DNA of 64,000 bases from Sphingobacteriales bacterium (GTDB lineage: Bacteria > Bacteroidota > Bacteroidia > Chitinophagales > Chitinophagaceae): the NCBI GenBank assembly GCA_004144175.1, contig SEFT01000003.1:124001-188000 (forward strand), in the 5' to 3' direction. A program made the translations under genes and the position numbers. Position 1 is the first letter of the stretch. Every line of letters starts with the position of its first letter. The notes below the pieces were generated by a model. That model saw nothing but the letters and a program-made list of their open reading frames with translations. It had not been told where the DNA came from and did no database searches. Below, piece by piece: positions 1 through 8,084 of the stretch.

Positions 1-262
1 CAGATGCCTGAAAGTTGCAACTGGATTTGATCAATGCGGCAGCTTGGAACAAGCATACACTTAATCCGTTTTAGAAAATATGGCTTGGCCATGTGTATGT
101 CGACAAATGCTAACAAAGAAATAAGGTACTCCTTGAAAGGAAATGCGTACCTTTATATCATATCTAACGGCGTTTAGCCGGGCGGTTCGGACAGATTGGG
201 CCATTAAGCTGTTCTTCACTATTGCCATTGCCTGATCAAATATTAAACCGAGCCGTTTCTTA

Positions 263-481
263 ATGGAAATAATCAAAGTACTTACGTTTATTCAAAGCCT
301 GGCCAGTCCCGGAGACAGCGCTTTACCTATCGACAAATTAAAGCGGGTTCCGCATTCGGGGTTAGACGAAAACAAAATCGACGACGTAATTGACGGCCTT
401 GCGTTAAAAGGCTATCTCACAAAGCATGGAGATACCATAATACTTACGCACAAAGGAAAGTCCGCCATTACCAGCCTTTAA
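263..481 (+). CDS. small winged-helix-like protein, copy 1
   Basis: A 72-residue protein with no signal peptide or membrane segment. Its helix-rich first half is followed by a KGYL turn and a short strand pair ending LTHKGKSAI, which looks like the wing of a small winged-helix fold. The next gene, 29 bp downstream on the same strand, encodes a 69-residue relative that shares the spacing KVL..I.SL, then LxxKGY(L/I), then LT.KG..AI. That makes both more likely to be real genes. Small winged-helix proteins of this kind usually bind DNA or protein, but no function can be assigned here. The link to the fold is by motif pattern only. Confidence 0.6.
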   Translation: MEIIKVLTFIQSLASPGDSALPIDKLKRVPHSGLDENKIDDVIDGLALKGYLTKHGDTIILTHKGKSAITSL

Positions 482-510
482 TGTGTTACCTTTACCGCTA
501 CACCGTGTAA

Positions 511-720
511 ATGACAGACCTAGTCAAGATCCTCGCCAGCATTAAAAGCCTCACTAAAAAGGGGTTTACTATAATAAATGCGAGAACAATATCGATTGAC
601 AGCGGCATCGCTGCGCGGGAACTCGAATTGTTAATGCTGGGCCTAGATGCCAAAGGCTATATTTCTGTTACATCTGCAGGTATGGTATCACTTACGAGAA
701 AGGGGATGGAAGCGATTTAG
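511..720 (+). CDS. small winged-helix-like protein, copy 2
   Basis: A 69-residue protein related to the gene just upstream: LLMLGLDAKGYI then SLTRKGMEAI align with GLALKGYL then LTHKGKSAI in copy 1. The resemblance is clear at the C-terminal wing and weak in the N-terminal helices, so this is an old tandem duplication. It has no signal peptide and no cysteine pairs. It ends 33 bp before the stop codon of a convergent secreted-protein gene. Function is unknown; a DNA-binding accessory role is an inference from the possible fold only. Confidence 0.55.
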   Translation: MTDLVKILASIKSLTKKGFTIINARTISIDSGIAARELELLMLGLDAKGYISVTSAGMVSLTRKGMEAI

Positions 721-753
721 CAAAACCTCCATACAAGCACTACATATTACCGC

Positions 754-1659
754 CTACTTCGCAAGCCACTCTAGTATACTAGTCAGCAATCTTATGTTGT
801 TAGGTGCATACGGCGCATTCAGGCCTATCCTTACATCGCCGACCCGCTGTGCTGTAAACATGGCTGCCTCTCCTGCCGCTACTACTTTGCCCTTGCCATA
901 CGTAGTATAGGCAAGTTGGCTCATACCGCCGGCAGGTAGCATTTTCATTTCATTGCTAAACTCCCAGGCTACCTCGGGCATCAGCACCATATAGGCAGGG
1001 TCAAAGGTGAGTACCGAAGTGGCGCCAGCCGGTATGCCAAAAGCCTGCCCAGTAAAAGTGACGATACTATCTATAGGCTGGTGCATATTAGTTAGCTCAC
1101 TATGCAACAGTGTGCTATCGGCATAGGTAAACAGATCAAATTTTCTCCTTGGCCGGCACATGGCAAAGCCGTCATTAAAAGTAAAACCAAACGAGGCAGC
1201 CAAGCCAGCAGCCGCCCCTGCAAATGGCATATGGTCGGCTATTAGAAACAGGCTTCCGCCATCATGCACCCAGTTATTTATTGCTTTTACTTCTTCGGAT
1301 GTGAAGGCAGGTTGCACAGGCTGTTTCCAGCTATCTACATTTTGTGCATTCAGTGCATTAGCTATTACCAATATCTTAATGCTCTTCAGGTCCTGTGCTT
1401 CTATCTTACCCGCCCGGCTGTGTACACGGAAGCCGTGCATATGCGCCACCTTACCAAAAGGGGCAAACTTATCATCCAGCGTATGGAAGTTATGATGCCC
1501 TCCATCTACCACCACGGTAGGGCCCTTTTCTTTATCATAGATTGGCTGGCTGATGACAGGAGTATATTCACTATCCACTACCTGTTGCGGCTGTGCCTGT
1601 GCGGCAAATGGCATGCAAAGAAATATCGCAGATACAATTAATTGCTTAAGCTGTTTCAT
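754..1659 (-). CDS. secreted protein with glutamine-amidotransferase-like (DUF4350-type) fold
   Basis: A 301-residue protein with a clear Sec signal peptide (hydrophobic residues about 5-20, ending AAQAQ). The mature part starts with VVVDGGHHNFH, continues with ILVIANAL, and then AINNWVHDGGSLFLIADH. This is the pattern of class I amidotransferase-like folds (ThuA/DUF4350 type), in which a receptor loop sits near a strand-turn-helix rich in glycine. No nucleophile cysteine is visible at the usual elbow, so it is probably not an amidotransferase and may bind a ligand or be structural. It stands alone, convergent with the small winged-helix genes and divergent from the DUF389 gene. Export to the periplasm or surface is likely; substrate unknown. 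Confidence 0.65.
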   Translation of the reverse strand: MKQLKQLIVSAIFLCMPFAAQAQPQQVVDSEYTPVISQPIYDKEKGPTVVVDGGHHNFHTLDDKFAPFGKVAHMHGFRVHSRAGKIEAQDLKSIKILVIANALNAQNVDSWKQPVQPAFTSEEVKAINNWVHDGGSLFLIADHMPFAGAAAGLAASFGFTFNDGFAMCRPRRKFDLFTYADSTLLHSELTNMHQPIDSIVTFTGQAFGIPAGATSVLTFDPAYMVLMPEVAWEFSNEMKMLPAGGMSQLAYTTYGKGKVVAAGEAAMFTAQRVGDVRIGLNAPYAPNNIRLLTSILEWLAK

Positions 1660-1919
1660 TTTCGTTTGTTTGAATGAAATAACACATAAGACTTTTATGC
1701 ATCGTAAACGTATGCATTATTATTTCCCGAAACAATTCTTGTTTTACCATGTTGTCATCTGGCTTGATAGAACAGCCAATCTGTACGATCGTTAATGTAC
1801 ACGCTACATCACCTGCGTAAGCAGTCATAACGCTCTAAAGAACTGCATAGCACGATTTTTACGCCCTGCATATCACACAACCGGATCCGTATGCCGGACT
1901 TGCACTATACGATGATATT

Positions 1920-2846
1920 ATGCACAGAACCATTGAACTAGCCATTGAACATGATAAATCAGCTATAATACAGCAAGCGCTGATACGAAACCCGTATGTA
2001 ATTGGAGTTACTATAGTAAAAGATGGTTCGTTGAAACCACGGGGCGACTATATGCACATCCACGTCCTGAACCGTGGTATTGATGATGTGCTACGGCTGG
2101 TTTCAGAACAGGCTTCGGGCACCAGCTACTACGTGGTAACATCTGAAGTAGCCAGCATAAACCATAAAGAGAAACAGGCAGAGATAGACAGCGACTACGA
2201 TGAGGCCATATGGGAAGAGATGGAAACGGGCCTGCGGCATAACGGCCAGCTTACTGTTAACTACCTCTTGCTGATGGCTATCGGTGGTGCCATCACCGCG
2301 GTCGGTTTTCTATCAGAGATACATACGCAGCTCATTGCATTTATTGCGGCCTCGGTCATTGCGCCGGGCCTTGAGCCACTGGCCAAGCTCCCCCTCGGCC
2401 TGGTGCTTAGGAACAACGCCGTTATCTGGGAAGGGCTCAAATCTTCGCTGGCAGGCTACTCCGCGCTGATACTAACGGGCGGCATTACCTTCTATCTGAT
2501 GACGCTATACTCCCTAGACATGAAGCACAAGTTTCTCTCCTCCGAGTTTCTGCATGGCCTGCAACAGATACGCCTGCAGGATGCTATATTATCCGTAGGT
2601 GCGGCAATGGCCAGCATCATCATGTACCTGTCGTACCGCCGCAATGTAATAGCAGGTCCGCTCATAGCGCTGGTACTTATACCGGCGGCTACGGCAATAG
2701 GTATGTGCATGTTTATAGGTGAGTGGACGGCTTGCGGTCACCTGTTCAAGAGGTTTGGGTTTGATACGCTGCTGATCATAGTCATTGGTATCATACTCAT
2801 ATACCTCAAGCAACTTATAGTACACAAAAGAAAGCCTATGCGCTAA
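1920..2846 (+). CDS. DUF389 family membrane protein
   Basis: A 308-residue protein. The first 110 residues are soluble, with an alpha/beta pattern (IELAIEHDKSAIIQQAL, then YYVVTSEVAS). They are followed by at least five hydrophobic segments from about residue 115, including the glycine/alanine-rich pair LLMAIGGAITAVGF and AFIAASVIAPGLEPLAKLPL. The ASxIAPGLxP motif is the hallmark of the DUF389 (TIGR00341-like) family of inner-membrane proteins, whose function is not established. The gene stands alone: divergent from the secreted protein at 754-1659 and convergent with the AhpD-like gene. A region of 260 bp upstream would hold its promoter, but no convincing Bacteroidota promoter was found there. 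Confidence 0.8.
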   Translation: MHRTIELAIEHDKSAIIQQALIRNPYVIGVTIVKDGSLKPRGDYMHIHVLNRGIDDVLRLVSEQASGTSYYVVTSEVASINHKEKQAEIDSDYDEAIWEEMETGLRHNGQLTVNYLLLMAIGGAITAVGFLSEIHTQLIAFIAASVIAPGLEPLAKLPLGLVLRNNAVIWEGLKSSLAGYSALILTGGITFYLMTLYSLDMKHKFLSSEFLHGLQQIRLQDAILSVGAAMASIIMYLSYRRNVIAGPLIALVLIPAATAIGMCMFIGEWTACGHLFKRFGFDTLLIIVIGIILIYLKQLIVHKRKPMR

Positions 2847-2860
2847 GCTGCATGAAGTTT

Positions 2861-2909
2861 AACCTCGCTGGCTTAGGCCTTCCAAGGGGAGACTTAAACC
2901 AGCGGGGTT
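2861..2909. terminator. inverted repeat between two convergent genes
   Basis: Arms 2861-2871 and 2899-2909 pair over 11 bp with one G-T type mismatch, around a 27-base loop. The repeat lies between the stop codons of the DUF389 gene and the AhpD-like gene, where a shared terminator would be expected. It has no run of T after either arm, so it is a weak candidate. Confidence 0.35.
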
Positions 2910-2912
2910 GCC

Positions 2913-3365
2913 TTATACCATACTTTCCCCTATCTGTAACTGGGTGCTCAGCACAACCCTATTCCATACGTTGATGGTTACAACTGCCGTTATAATATCT
3001 GCAATCTGGGCCTCGCTAAAGAACTTTAGAGCGTTTGCGTACGTGTCAGCCGATAATCCGCCCTGATGGATCAATGTTATTTCTTCCGTAATAGCCAGCA
3101 CAACTCTTTCTTCTTCTGTAAAAATAGCTCCGGCTTCCCTCCAGGCTGTCAATAAAAAAATACGCTGATTTGTTTCACCATTTTTGATAGCGTCCTGTGT
3201 ATGCATATTGATACAAAACGCACAGCCATTGATCTGTGAAGCACGGATTTTAATAAGCTCCTTGATTGTTCTGGATATAGACGACTGAGAAAGATAGACT
3301 TCTAAACCAGCCATTGCTTTCAGCGCACCAGGAGCTACTGTTTTAATGTTGAATCGTGTCTGCAT
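2913..3365 (-). CDS. AhpD-like carboxymuconolactone decarboxylase family protein
   Basis: A 150-residue all-helical protein. It carries the family's core INGCAFCINMHTQDA at about residues 50-65: a CxxC pair with a histidine four residues on, the redox centre of AhpD-type alkylhydroperoxidases. The preceding LIKIRASQ and following RIFLLTAWREA are also typical. The start at 3365 (MQTRFNIKT) matches the usual N-terminus of the family better than an upstream ATG at 3395. It lies 67 bp downstream of a Crp/Fnr-type regulator gene on the same strand and is probably co-transcribed with it. Likely role: thiol-dependent peroxide reduction or a related redox reaction; the exact substrate cannot be told. 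Confidence 0.85.
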   Translation of the reverse strand: MQTRFNIKTVAPGALKAMAGLEVYLSQSSISRTIKELIKIRASQINGCAFCINMHTQDAIKNGETNQRIFLLTAWREAGAIFTEEERVVLAITEEITLIHQGGLSADTYANALKFFSEAQIADIITAVVTINVWNRVVLSTQLQIGESMV

Positions 3366-3432
3366 TGCATGAATCGTTTTAAATGTTCTATGCAAAAGTG
3401 AAAAATGCTGAGACGATAAAACTTAAACTGGT

Positions 3433-4008
3433 TTAAGAAATGCGCTTCTTACGGATCTCGCTTAAATATTCGGGGGTGAATCCTAAAAAGGATGCGAGTA
3501 AGTATTGGGGGATACGTTGGGCAAATTCAGGATACCTGCTGATCGATTGAACATAAAACTCTTCTTTAGAAAGTGAGAAAAGATATTTGACACGCATCTG
3601 AGCCGCTGCATAAGCCCGTTGGTAAACAAATCGGAAATAGCGTTCCAATCCCGGGAACATCGTTAGTAATTTTTCCTGATTGTCCTGTGTAATATAAAGC
3701 ACCTTAGATTTTTCAACCGCCTGAATATAGAACTCTGAAGGGATCTTTCTTTCGTAAGCAATATTGTCAGTCATCCACCAGGTTTCTATGGCAAACTCGG
3801 TTGTCTGCTCAACGCCTTTTTCGTTGATGTAAAACTTTCGTAGTAAGCCTTCCAATACAAAATAATGATGTCTGCATACCTGCCCTTCTTCTAACAAGTT
3901 TTCTTTCTTAGCCACGTTTTTTACGTCAAAGAATTTCTGAATCTCCTCAAATTCATCGTCAGAAATCTGCACGAATTTATCTATGTGTTTTTTGAACGTA
4001 TGCAACAT
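3433..4008 (-). CDS. Crp/Fnr family transcriptional regulator
   Basis: A 191-residue cytoplasmic protein. Residues about 20-120 form a cyclic-nucleotide-binding-type beta roll (LLEEGQVCRHHYFVLEGLLRKFY). A long dimer helix leads to a short C-terminal helix-turn-helix (QYLLASFLGFTPEYLSEIRKK). This short form is common in Bacteroidota, where the effector is usually unknown. The residues that contact cAMP in E. coli Crp are not conserved, so a cAMP response should not be assumed. It precedes the AhpD-like gene, which may be its target. There is no cysteine cluster, so it is not an FNR-type iron-sulphur sensor. Confidence 0.85.
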   Translation of the reverse strand: MLHTFKKHIDKFVQISDDEFEEIQKFFDVKNVAKKENLLEEGQVCRHHYFVLEGLLRKFYINEKGVEQTTEFAIETWWMTDNIAYERKIPSEFYIQAVEKSKVLYITQDNQEKLLTMFPGLERYFRFVYQRAYAAAQMRVKYLFSLSKEEFYVQSISRYPEFAQRIPQYLLASFLGFTPEYLSEIRKKRIS

Positions 4009-4415
4009 TGGGTCTTGCGGTGTCGGTTGTAAGATCGCTGTTAATACTTAAATATACGCACGACTAATGAAAGGCTAATACCAATTATAAAACGGCGTTG
4101 TCCAAGCTATTCCGAAAGGTCTGCGGAACGACTCCAGCTATTGAACTGCCTTAGTAAGGCTCCGGTCAGATACTTTGCATTATTTATTAAATTTATTCCC
4201 CCACGGGAACGCTTAAACCGATTAGGGACACTCTTGTAAACTTGCGGAACAACTCGATAAACATTAGTCCGAACTGAGCAAGTGTAAGCATACCCTATTG
4301 AAGAGATGTGTGAATTGGTAAATGTCTGTTATTATTATCTCAAGCCAGACCTCAAGGCACTATTTTACAGCTTATTATATATCAACAAGCATTTTTATAA
4401 AAGAAATCACTTGTA
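4009..4415. other. 407-bp intergenic region
   Basis: This gap separates the divergent Crp/Fnr gene and the DUF4142-like lipoprotein gene. Two loosely similar stretches containing CGGAAC followed by ACTC occur near 4128 and 4245, but they are too short and degenerate to call a repeat. A 60-codon frame at 4322-4504 overlaps the lipoprotein start and has no credible product. No RNA gene, hairpin terminator or consensus promoter was recognised. Confidence 0.5.
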
Positions 4416-4997
4416 ATGAGCGTATACAACATTGCTACGAGGCTATTGCCTGTCATCTTTCTGGTGCTACTTGCAGCCTGCGATACCAGCAAAAGAGCCG
4501 ATAAAAGAGATGACCGCGACATAAGAGCCAGTCAGAAAGAAAGAGGAGTGCCTGAGACAGGCGCATCGACGTTAACGCCAACAACCACCGACCAGGTCTT
4601 TGTAACAAAGGTAATTGACGATATAGACTGGTTAATTGTATGGCTAAACGCCGGGCTTATGAAAAGCACTGATACCAGACTTCGCACCCATGCCGAAGCT
4701 ATGCTTGCTGACCATCACAGATTGCTAGCCCAATTGGCTACTTATGCATACGGTGAAGGCTATAATATACCTAAAGTAGATACCGGCAACATCATAAGCA
4801 TAACCAGGAAGATGGGAAATGGATGGGATAAAGAATGGGCAGCAGCTATGGCCGAAAAACAGCAAGACCTTATAAAGAAGCTTGAACAGCAAAATAAGAT
4901 TGCAAACACAACGGAGCTGAAGAATATGATCGAACAAACACTGCCTATACTCTACAAACATGCTGACATGACCACGAAGATCAGGATGGGCAAGTAA
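4416..4997 (+). CDS. DUF4142-like lipoprotein
   Basis: A 193-residue protein with an SpII signal: a hydrophobic stretch followed by LVLLAAC, with the lipid-carrying cysteine at about residue 22. After a charged, low-complexity linker (residues 25-60), the mature domain is helical. It contains FVTKVIDDIDWLIVWLNAGL, then THAEAMLADHHRLLAQLA, the pattern of DUF4142 (a four-helix ferritin-like fold). In that family the histidines of the DHH pair are conserved. It is probably anchored to the outer or inner membrane facing the periplasm. Function is unknown. It stands alone on its strand, with the next gene 276 bp away. Confidence 0.65.
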   Translation: MSVYNIATRLLPVIFLVLLAACDTSKRADKRDDRDIRASQKERGVPETGASTLTPTTTDQVFVTKVIDDIDWLIVWLNAGLMKSTDTRLRTHAEAMLADHHRLLAQLATYAYGEGYNIPKVDTGNIISITRKMGNGWDKEWAAAMAEKQQDLIKKLEQQNKIANTTELKNMIEQTLPILYKHADMTTKIRMGK

Positions 4998-5273
4998 CAC
5001 AACGGAAAAGTATTTGTCTCCGGCACCCTTTAAATTTCGTATCTTTACTTTAGCCACGCGTATTAGTCTTACACCTGGAGGCCACTTGCCTGCGATATCT
5101 ACGCACTTTAGTAGCTAACAATATTCCTCTTTAAGCAGGCATTTTCATCATTATCCTTAAATACAAAATGAGGTTGGTGCACAGAAGGCCGCCAGGAGAC
5201 AGGATATTCGTTTCACCCCTATTCGCCAGGTGAAAAACAAAAAATAAACAGCACCATGATAAAGGGAGAAAAG

Positions 5274-5585
5274 ATGATCAAATTAAAAGTTAAGGAAACA
5301 GAGATTGCAACAGCGTGGATGTATGCCGCCCAACGGTCTGGCTGTTTTAGTAAATATGCCGGTATATGGAATGATGCCGAAAAGCAAAAAGACATTATCT
5401 TCAACATTACCCTTCATCAGTTCGACACACTGATGTACGCCTATGGCCATAAAATGCTGATGTGCCTGTTAGATTATTTTACAATGGTAGAAGATTACCT
5501 GAAATGCGCCGCCATAGTAAGGCAAGTACGATTGCACAATAGCTTCTTCGGAGATAAGCTACCGACCGCAAACCGTAAAAACTAA
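5274..5585 (+). CDS. hypothetical protein, 103 residues
   Basis: A small cytoplasmic protein with no recognised family. It has alternating basic and hydrophobic residues at the start (KLKVKETEIATAWMYAAQ) and a helical middle (LHQFDTLMYAYGHKMLMCLLDYF) with three scattered cysteines. The start at 5274 is preferred over the in-frame ATG at 5256, because AAAGGGAGAAAAG just before it gives a purine-rich ribosome site. The following gene starts 7 bp after its stop, so the two are very likely one operon. The pair may act together, but nothing in the sequence shows how. Confidence 0.55.
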   Translation: MIKLKVKETEIATAWMYAAQRSGCFSKYAGIWNDAEKQKDIIFNITLHQFDTLMYAYGHKMLMCLLDYFTMVEDYLKCAAIVRQVRLHNSFFGDKLPTANRKN

Positions 5586-5591
5586 ACCAAC

Positions 5592-5876
5592 ATGGTTGTA
5601 AAAAATACAAAAGCAAAGACGAACCAGCCGATACAATACGAAGAGATCGATGGGATTAAGTACCTCCTGCTGTCAAAGGACTATTCTAAAGTGCAAAAGG
5701 GTATTGTGCCCTTAACTGATAAATGTGCCTTCTGCGGTAAGGAGCATCTGCATAGCGGCGCTATAGAGGGCCTCAGGCGTGCACAATGCCGCAAACATGC
5801 AACCTGCACAGCAGATGATGGCAGCATACTATACTCCAGCGACGGTTACATAATTGTCAACCGCAATAAGGACTAA
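5592..5876 (+). CDS. hypothetical protein with a possible zinc knuckle
   Basis: A 94-residue protein, second of a tight two-gene operon. Residues 43-68 read CAFCGKEHLHSGAIEG, then a stretch ending CRKH. This gives a CxxC pair, two histidines and a further cysteine-histidine, a plausible single zinc site. The C-terminus (ILYSSDGYIIVNR) is probably a beta hairpin. No family was recognised. Its high lysine content at the start (VVKNTKAKTNQ) and lack of a signal peptide point to a cytoplasmic, perhaps nucleic-acid-binding, protein; this is inference only. Confidence 0.55.
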   Translation: MVVKNTKAKTNQPIQYEEIDGIKYLLLSKDYSKVQKGIVPLTDKCAFCGKEHLHSGAIEGLRRAQCRKHATCTADDGSILYSSDGYIIVNRNKD

Positions 5877-5921
5877 GCAGTTTGCAGTGTATATGTTACG
5901 GCATATAAATAGCCGCACTGC

Positions 5922-6347
5922 TTACAGAAACTGGCTTGGCGCGATACACTCCTGCCAGTACTCTACTATCTTTCTGATCGTATTCTCCATATGGGCCATT
6001 CCACTTGGCTTCATAAAAAAGCCCTGAACCGACAGCGCATAAGCTTGTGTTACACTTCTTTTATCGGCCGCGGTTGTAAAGAACAGGTAGGGTATGCACT
6101 TGGTTTGCAGCTGCTCGTTGGTGAACACCTTGTTCCTGAGTTCAAACCCGTTTATCTTGGGCATATTTATATCCGACAGTATAAGAAATGGCTGGGTGTC
6201 CGTTTTGTTCAGAAAATCCAGGGCCTTGTTGCCATCGGTAAAATATATTATCTCATTCTTGTAGTTGAGCTTCTGAAATATCTCTTCCAGCATTACCTGG
6301 TCATCCATGTCATCCTCTATAACTATTATAGGCCCTGCTTTATTCAT
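5922..6347 (-). CDS. single-domain response regulator (CheY-like receiver)
   Basis: About 141 residues that form one receiver domain with no output domain. The acidic pocket is IVIEDDMDDQ, the phospho-acceptor aspartate is in LILSDINMP (about residue 60), the switch threonine in FFTTAA, and the conserved lysine in FMKPSG. The start at 6347 (MNKAGPII) is chosen because the domain begins there. The seven extra codons upstream at 6368 are unlikely. No histidine kinase lies nearby, so its partner is elsewhere. Receivers of this type (often followed by an NxxGxE-like motif in Bacteroidota) frequently act as phosphorelay intermediates. Confidence 0.88.
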   Translation of the reverse strand: MNKAGPIIVIEDDMDDQVMLEEIFQKLNYKNEIIYFTDGNKALDFLNKTDTQPFLILSDINMPKINGFELRNKVFTNEQLQTKCIPYLFFTTAADKRSVTQAYALSVQGFFMKPSGMAHMENTIRKIVEYWQECIAPSQFL

Positions 6348-6535
6348 CGTAAGATATAATGCATACAAGATAACCTAATTGAAGCAGCGGGCAACAAAAT
6401 TTTTTTATATCTGCTGTGCTCCATACCTGCCCGGGCTAGTACTAAGTATTGTATCTGCTATACATCCCCATACCAATAGATTGTTCATTGGCATAGTAGT
6501 ACTGTGTACTATAGTGTATTTCAAAAACATGATTT

Positions 6536-6964
6536 ATGGGAACCAGAATATTGCCACAAAACAAGACAATAGCACTTGTTGCACACGATAGCCGGAAAGA
6601 CGAGCTGGTAGACTGGGCCGTAGAAAACGCTGCACATCTGCAGGACTTCAAATTAATTGCAACCGGCACCACAGGCCAGCATTTAGAGAAGGCGCTCAAC
6701 AGAAAGGTGGAGCGATTGCTCAGCGGCCCATATGGTGGCGATCAGCAACTCGGCAGCGCTATATCAAACGGCGATATTCATATGGTCGTATTCTTTTGGG
6801 ATGCGTTAGAGCAACAGGCGCACGACAATGACGTAAAAGCCTTGCAGCGCCTGGCCGTCCTTTGGAATATCCCTTTAGCCTGTAATAGAGCAAGCGCTGA
6901 TTTTATGATTGAATCAAAATATACACACGCCTCTTACGAAACAAAAGTTCCTGATGTAGAGTAG
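6536..6964 (+). CDS. mgsA: methylglyoxal synthase
   Basis: A 142-residue enzyme that converts dihydroxyacetone phosphate to methylglyoxal and phosphate, a bypass of lower glycolysis. Family motifs are intact: IALVAHDSRK near the start, the phosphate loop ATGTTG, SGPYGGDQQLG with the catalytic aspartate, and VVFFWDALE with the second conserved aspartate. A C-terminal stretch LACNRASADFMI is also typical. The length is normal. The last nine codons and the downstream DNA recur at 7992-8021 as part of a tandem duplication. It is convergent with the secreted-protein gene at 7092-7712. A short inverted repeat, TAGTAC-TGT-GTACTA, sits about 30 bp upstream and has no known role. Confidence 0.95.
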   Translation: MGTRILPQNKTIALVAHDSRKDELVDWAVENAAHLQDFKLIATGTTGQHLEKALNRKVERLLSGPYGGDQQLGSAISNGDIHMVVFFWDALEQQAHDNDVKALQRLAVLWNIPLACNRASADFMIESKYTHASYETKVPDVE

Positions 6965-7024
6965 CTTTAATGGCTAAAAACACACTGATTGGCGAACAAA
7001 CGGTGTACGTAAGGTTATAAAAAA

Positions 7025-7049
7025 GGTGTCAGGTGTTTCACCTGACACC
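7025..7049 (-). terminator. rho-independent terminator (loop TTT)
   Basis: A perfect 11-bp stem with a three-base TTT loop on the + strand. On the minus strand it is followed by TTTTTT, so it ends transcription of the secreted-protein gene at 7092-7712. It may also stop mgsA from the other side. The same stem occurs at 8085-8109 with the loop bases reversed to AAA. Confidence 0.85.
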
Positions 7050-7091
7050 GAAAAGAAATTGCCTGATATTATTTATGCTTATGGTAGGTCT

Positions 7092-7712
7092 TTACTCTTT
7101 TATTATTTTCTCTGTTCGCACACCGCCTTCCGTTTCCATCTTCAGTAGATACAATCCCTTGGGGAGCATATCCAACCCGATAGAATTACCGGGACTGCTT
7201 TCATAAAGCACAACCTTACCGTACACATCTTGTATGGTTATCGAGCGCAAGCTTCTTTTAGTATCAATGAACAAAGTATTGGAAACAGGATTGGGGTAAA
7301 CCTGAATATCAAGCTCCTTTATCGCTATGTTTTTTATACCTACTGAGCGATGGATATATTTATATGGTGGTCTTACCACAGTATCGGTATCGCTCTCGAG
7401 AATGTAAGAAACAGCGCTGATAACACTAAATGGCATAGACCAATTTCCCAGGTAAAGTGTATCAACACTAGTACAAAAAAAACCACCACTTACATATCTC
7501 GGATCGTAGTAGACCTTTAAAAATAAAGTGTCATTATTAAGCTGGAACGTATGTCTATACATATCGGGGCAATTAGTCATTCCAAATCCAGTCTTTACCT
7601 CCAACTTTACAGAGTCCTGCTGGGCGGGAACAAATGATAACTGGCTGATCATTTGCGCGGAAATTTGCTTTGGAACTAAGAATATCAATATTAGAATCAG
7701 TGTTTTTTTCAT
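7092..7712 (-). CDS. secreted protein with T9SS type A sorting domain, copy A
   Basis: A 206-residue protein. The start at 7712 (MKKTLILILIF) gives a good Sec signal peptide ending ISAQ; an ATG 39 bases upstream would bury it. The mature N-terminal domain (about residues 21-130) is unknown. Its C-terminal 75 residues form a T9SS type A sorting domain: VYPNPVSNTLFID, ITIQDVYGKVV, then LPKGLYLLKM and a basic tail. The protein should be exported and then released or anchored by the type IX machinery. A close paralogue lies at 8152-8796: the sorting domains are almost identical, while the N-terminal domains share only scattered positions such as NDTL.L.VYYD. Both carry cysteine pairs in the N-domain. 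Confidence 0.8.
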   Translation of the reverse strand: MKKTLILILIFLVPKQISAQMISQLSFVPAQQDSVKLEVKTGFGMTNCPDMYRHTFQLNNDTLFLKVYYDPRYVSGGFFCTSVDTLYLGNWSMPFSVISAVSYILESDTDTVVRPPYKYIHRSVGIKNIAIKELDIQVYPNPVSNTLFIDTKRSLRSITIQDVYGKVVLYESSPGNSIGLDMLPKGLYLLKMETEGGVRTEKIIKE

Positions 7713-7730
7713 GATGAATATTAATTCATT

Positions 7731-7985
7731 AGAAGGCCTTGCTATCCACACTATTACCGTTACATATTAAAGTTACAATATAATTACCAACCATTTAGCT
7801 AGATGTATTGATACTGATACTACTCAATGAAGTATTAAGCGGACAACTAAAACTAGGCCCCGCATTTATCGGCGTAAAAAGTAGTGATGCTGTAGTTGCA
7901 TTGGTTACATCATACTGCACTGTCACAGCTGTACTGGAAGGATTAGGAGAGAGGCAGGTGATAAAGTATTGTTTTACGTTCACAT
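7731..7985 (-). pseudogene. broken copy of the subtilase C-terminal domain
   Basis: The minus strand encodes a stretch matching the last ~88 residues of the subtilase at 8806-12000: VKQYFITC, then SPNP, then VTVQYDVTNATTASLLFTPI, nearly unchanged. A TAT codon of the intact gene is TAA here (at about 7795-7797), which cuts the frame 27 codons early. The DNA beyond the stop still matches. There is no start, signal peptide or catalytic domain, so this is a relic of tandem duplication. Upstream (higher coordinates) it is fused out of context to the duplicated mgsA tail. Confidence 0.85.
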
Positions 7986-8084
7986 TCAGACTACAAAACG
8001 AAAGTTCCAGATGTAGAGTAGCTGCAACGGCTATAAAAATCACACTGATTGGCGAACAGACAGTGTACGTTGGGTTACAAAAAA

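Larger units (their letters stand above)
6935..7985. repeat. tandem duplication, copy A
   Basis: This block holds the 3' end of mgsA, a terminator hairpin, a ~210-aa T9SS protein gene and a broken copy of the subtilase C-terminal coding region. The same order recurs at 7992-9068, offset by 1057 bp at the mgsA stop and by about 1084 bp at the subtilase end. The last 280 bp of the small gene and its terminator are nearly identical to copy B, but the first part of that gene has diverged strongly. The junction lies between 7985 and 7992, where the subtilase-like frame gives way to the mgsA tail. Confidence 0.85.

Noticed and set aside
61-276. A 71-codon minus-strand frame at the left edge
   Set aside because: No recognisable domain, no relative in the window, and it overlaps the start of a better-supported gene on the other strand. 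It was left out.
771-782. Perfect 12-bp palindrome CTAGTATACTAG
   Set aside because: It lies within the 3' end of a coding region and has no T run or repeats nearby; likely chance.
4322-4504. A 60-codon frame upstream of the DUF4142-like gene
   Set aside because: It overlaps the start of that gene in another frame and shows no domain or signal peptide.
7795-8043. An 82-codon minus-strand frame that looks like a small protein
   Set aside because: It is the relic of the subtilase C-terminus joined to noncoding sequence, with a premature TAA; treated as pseudogene.
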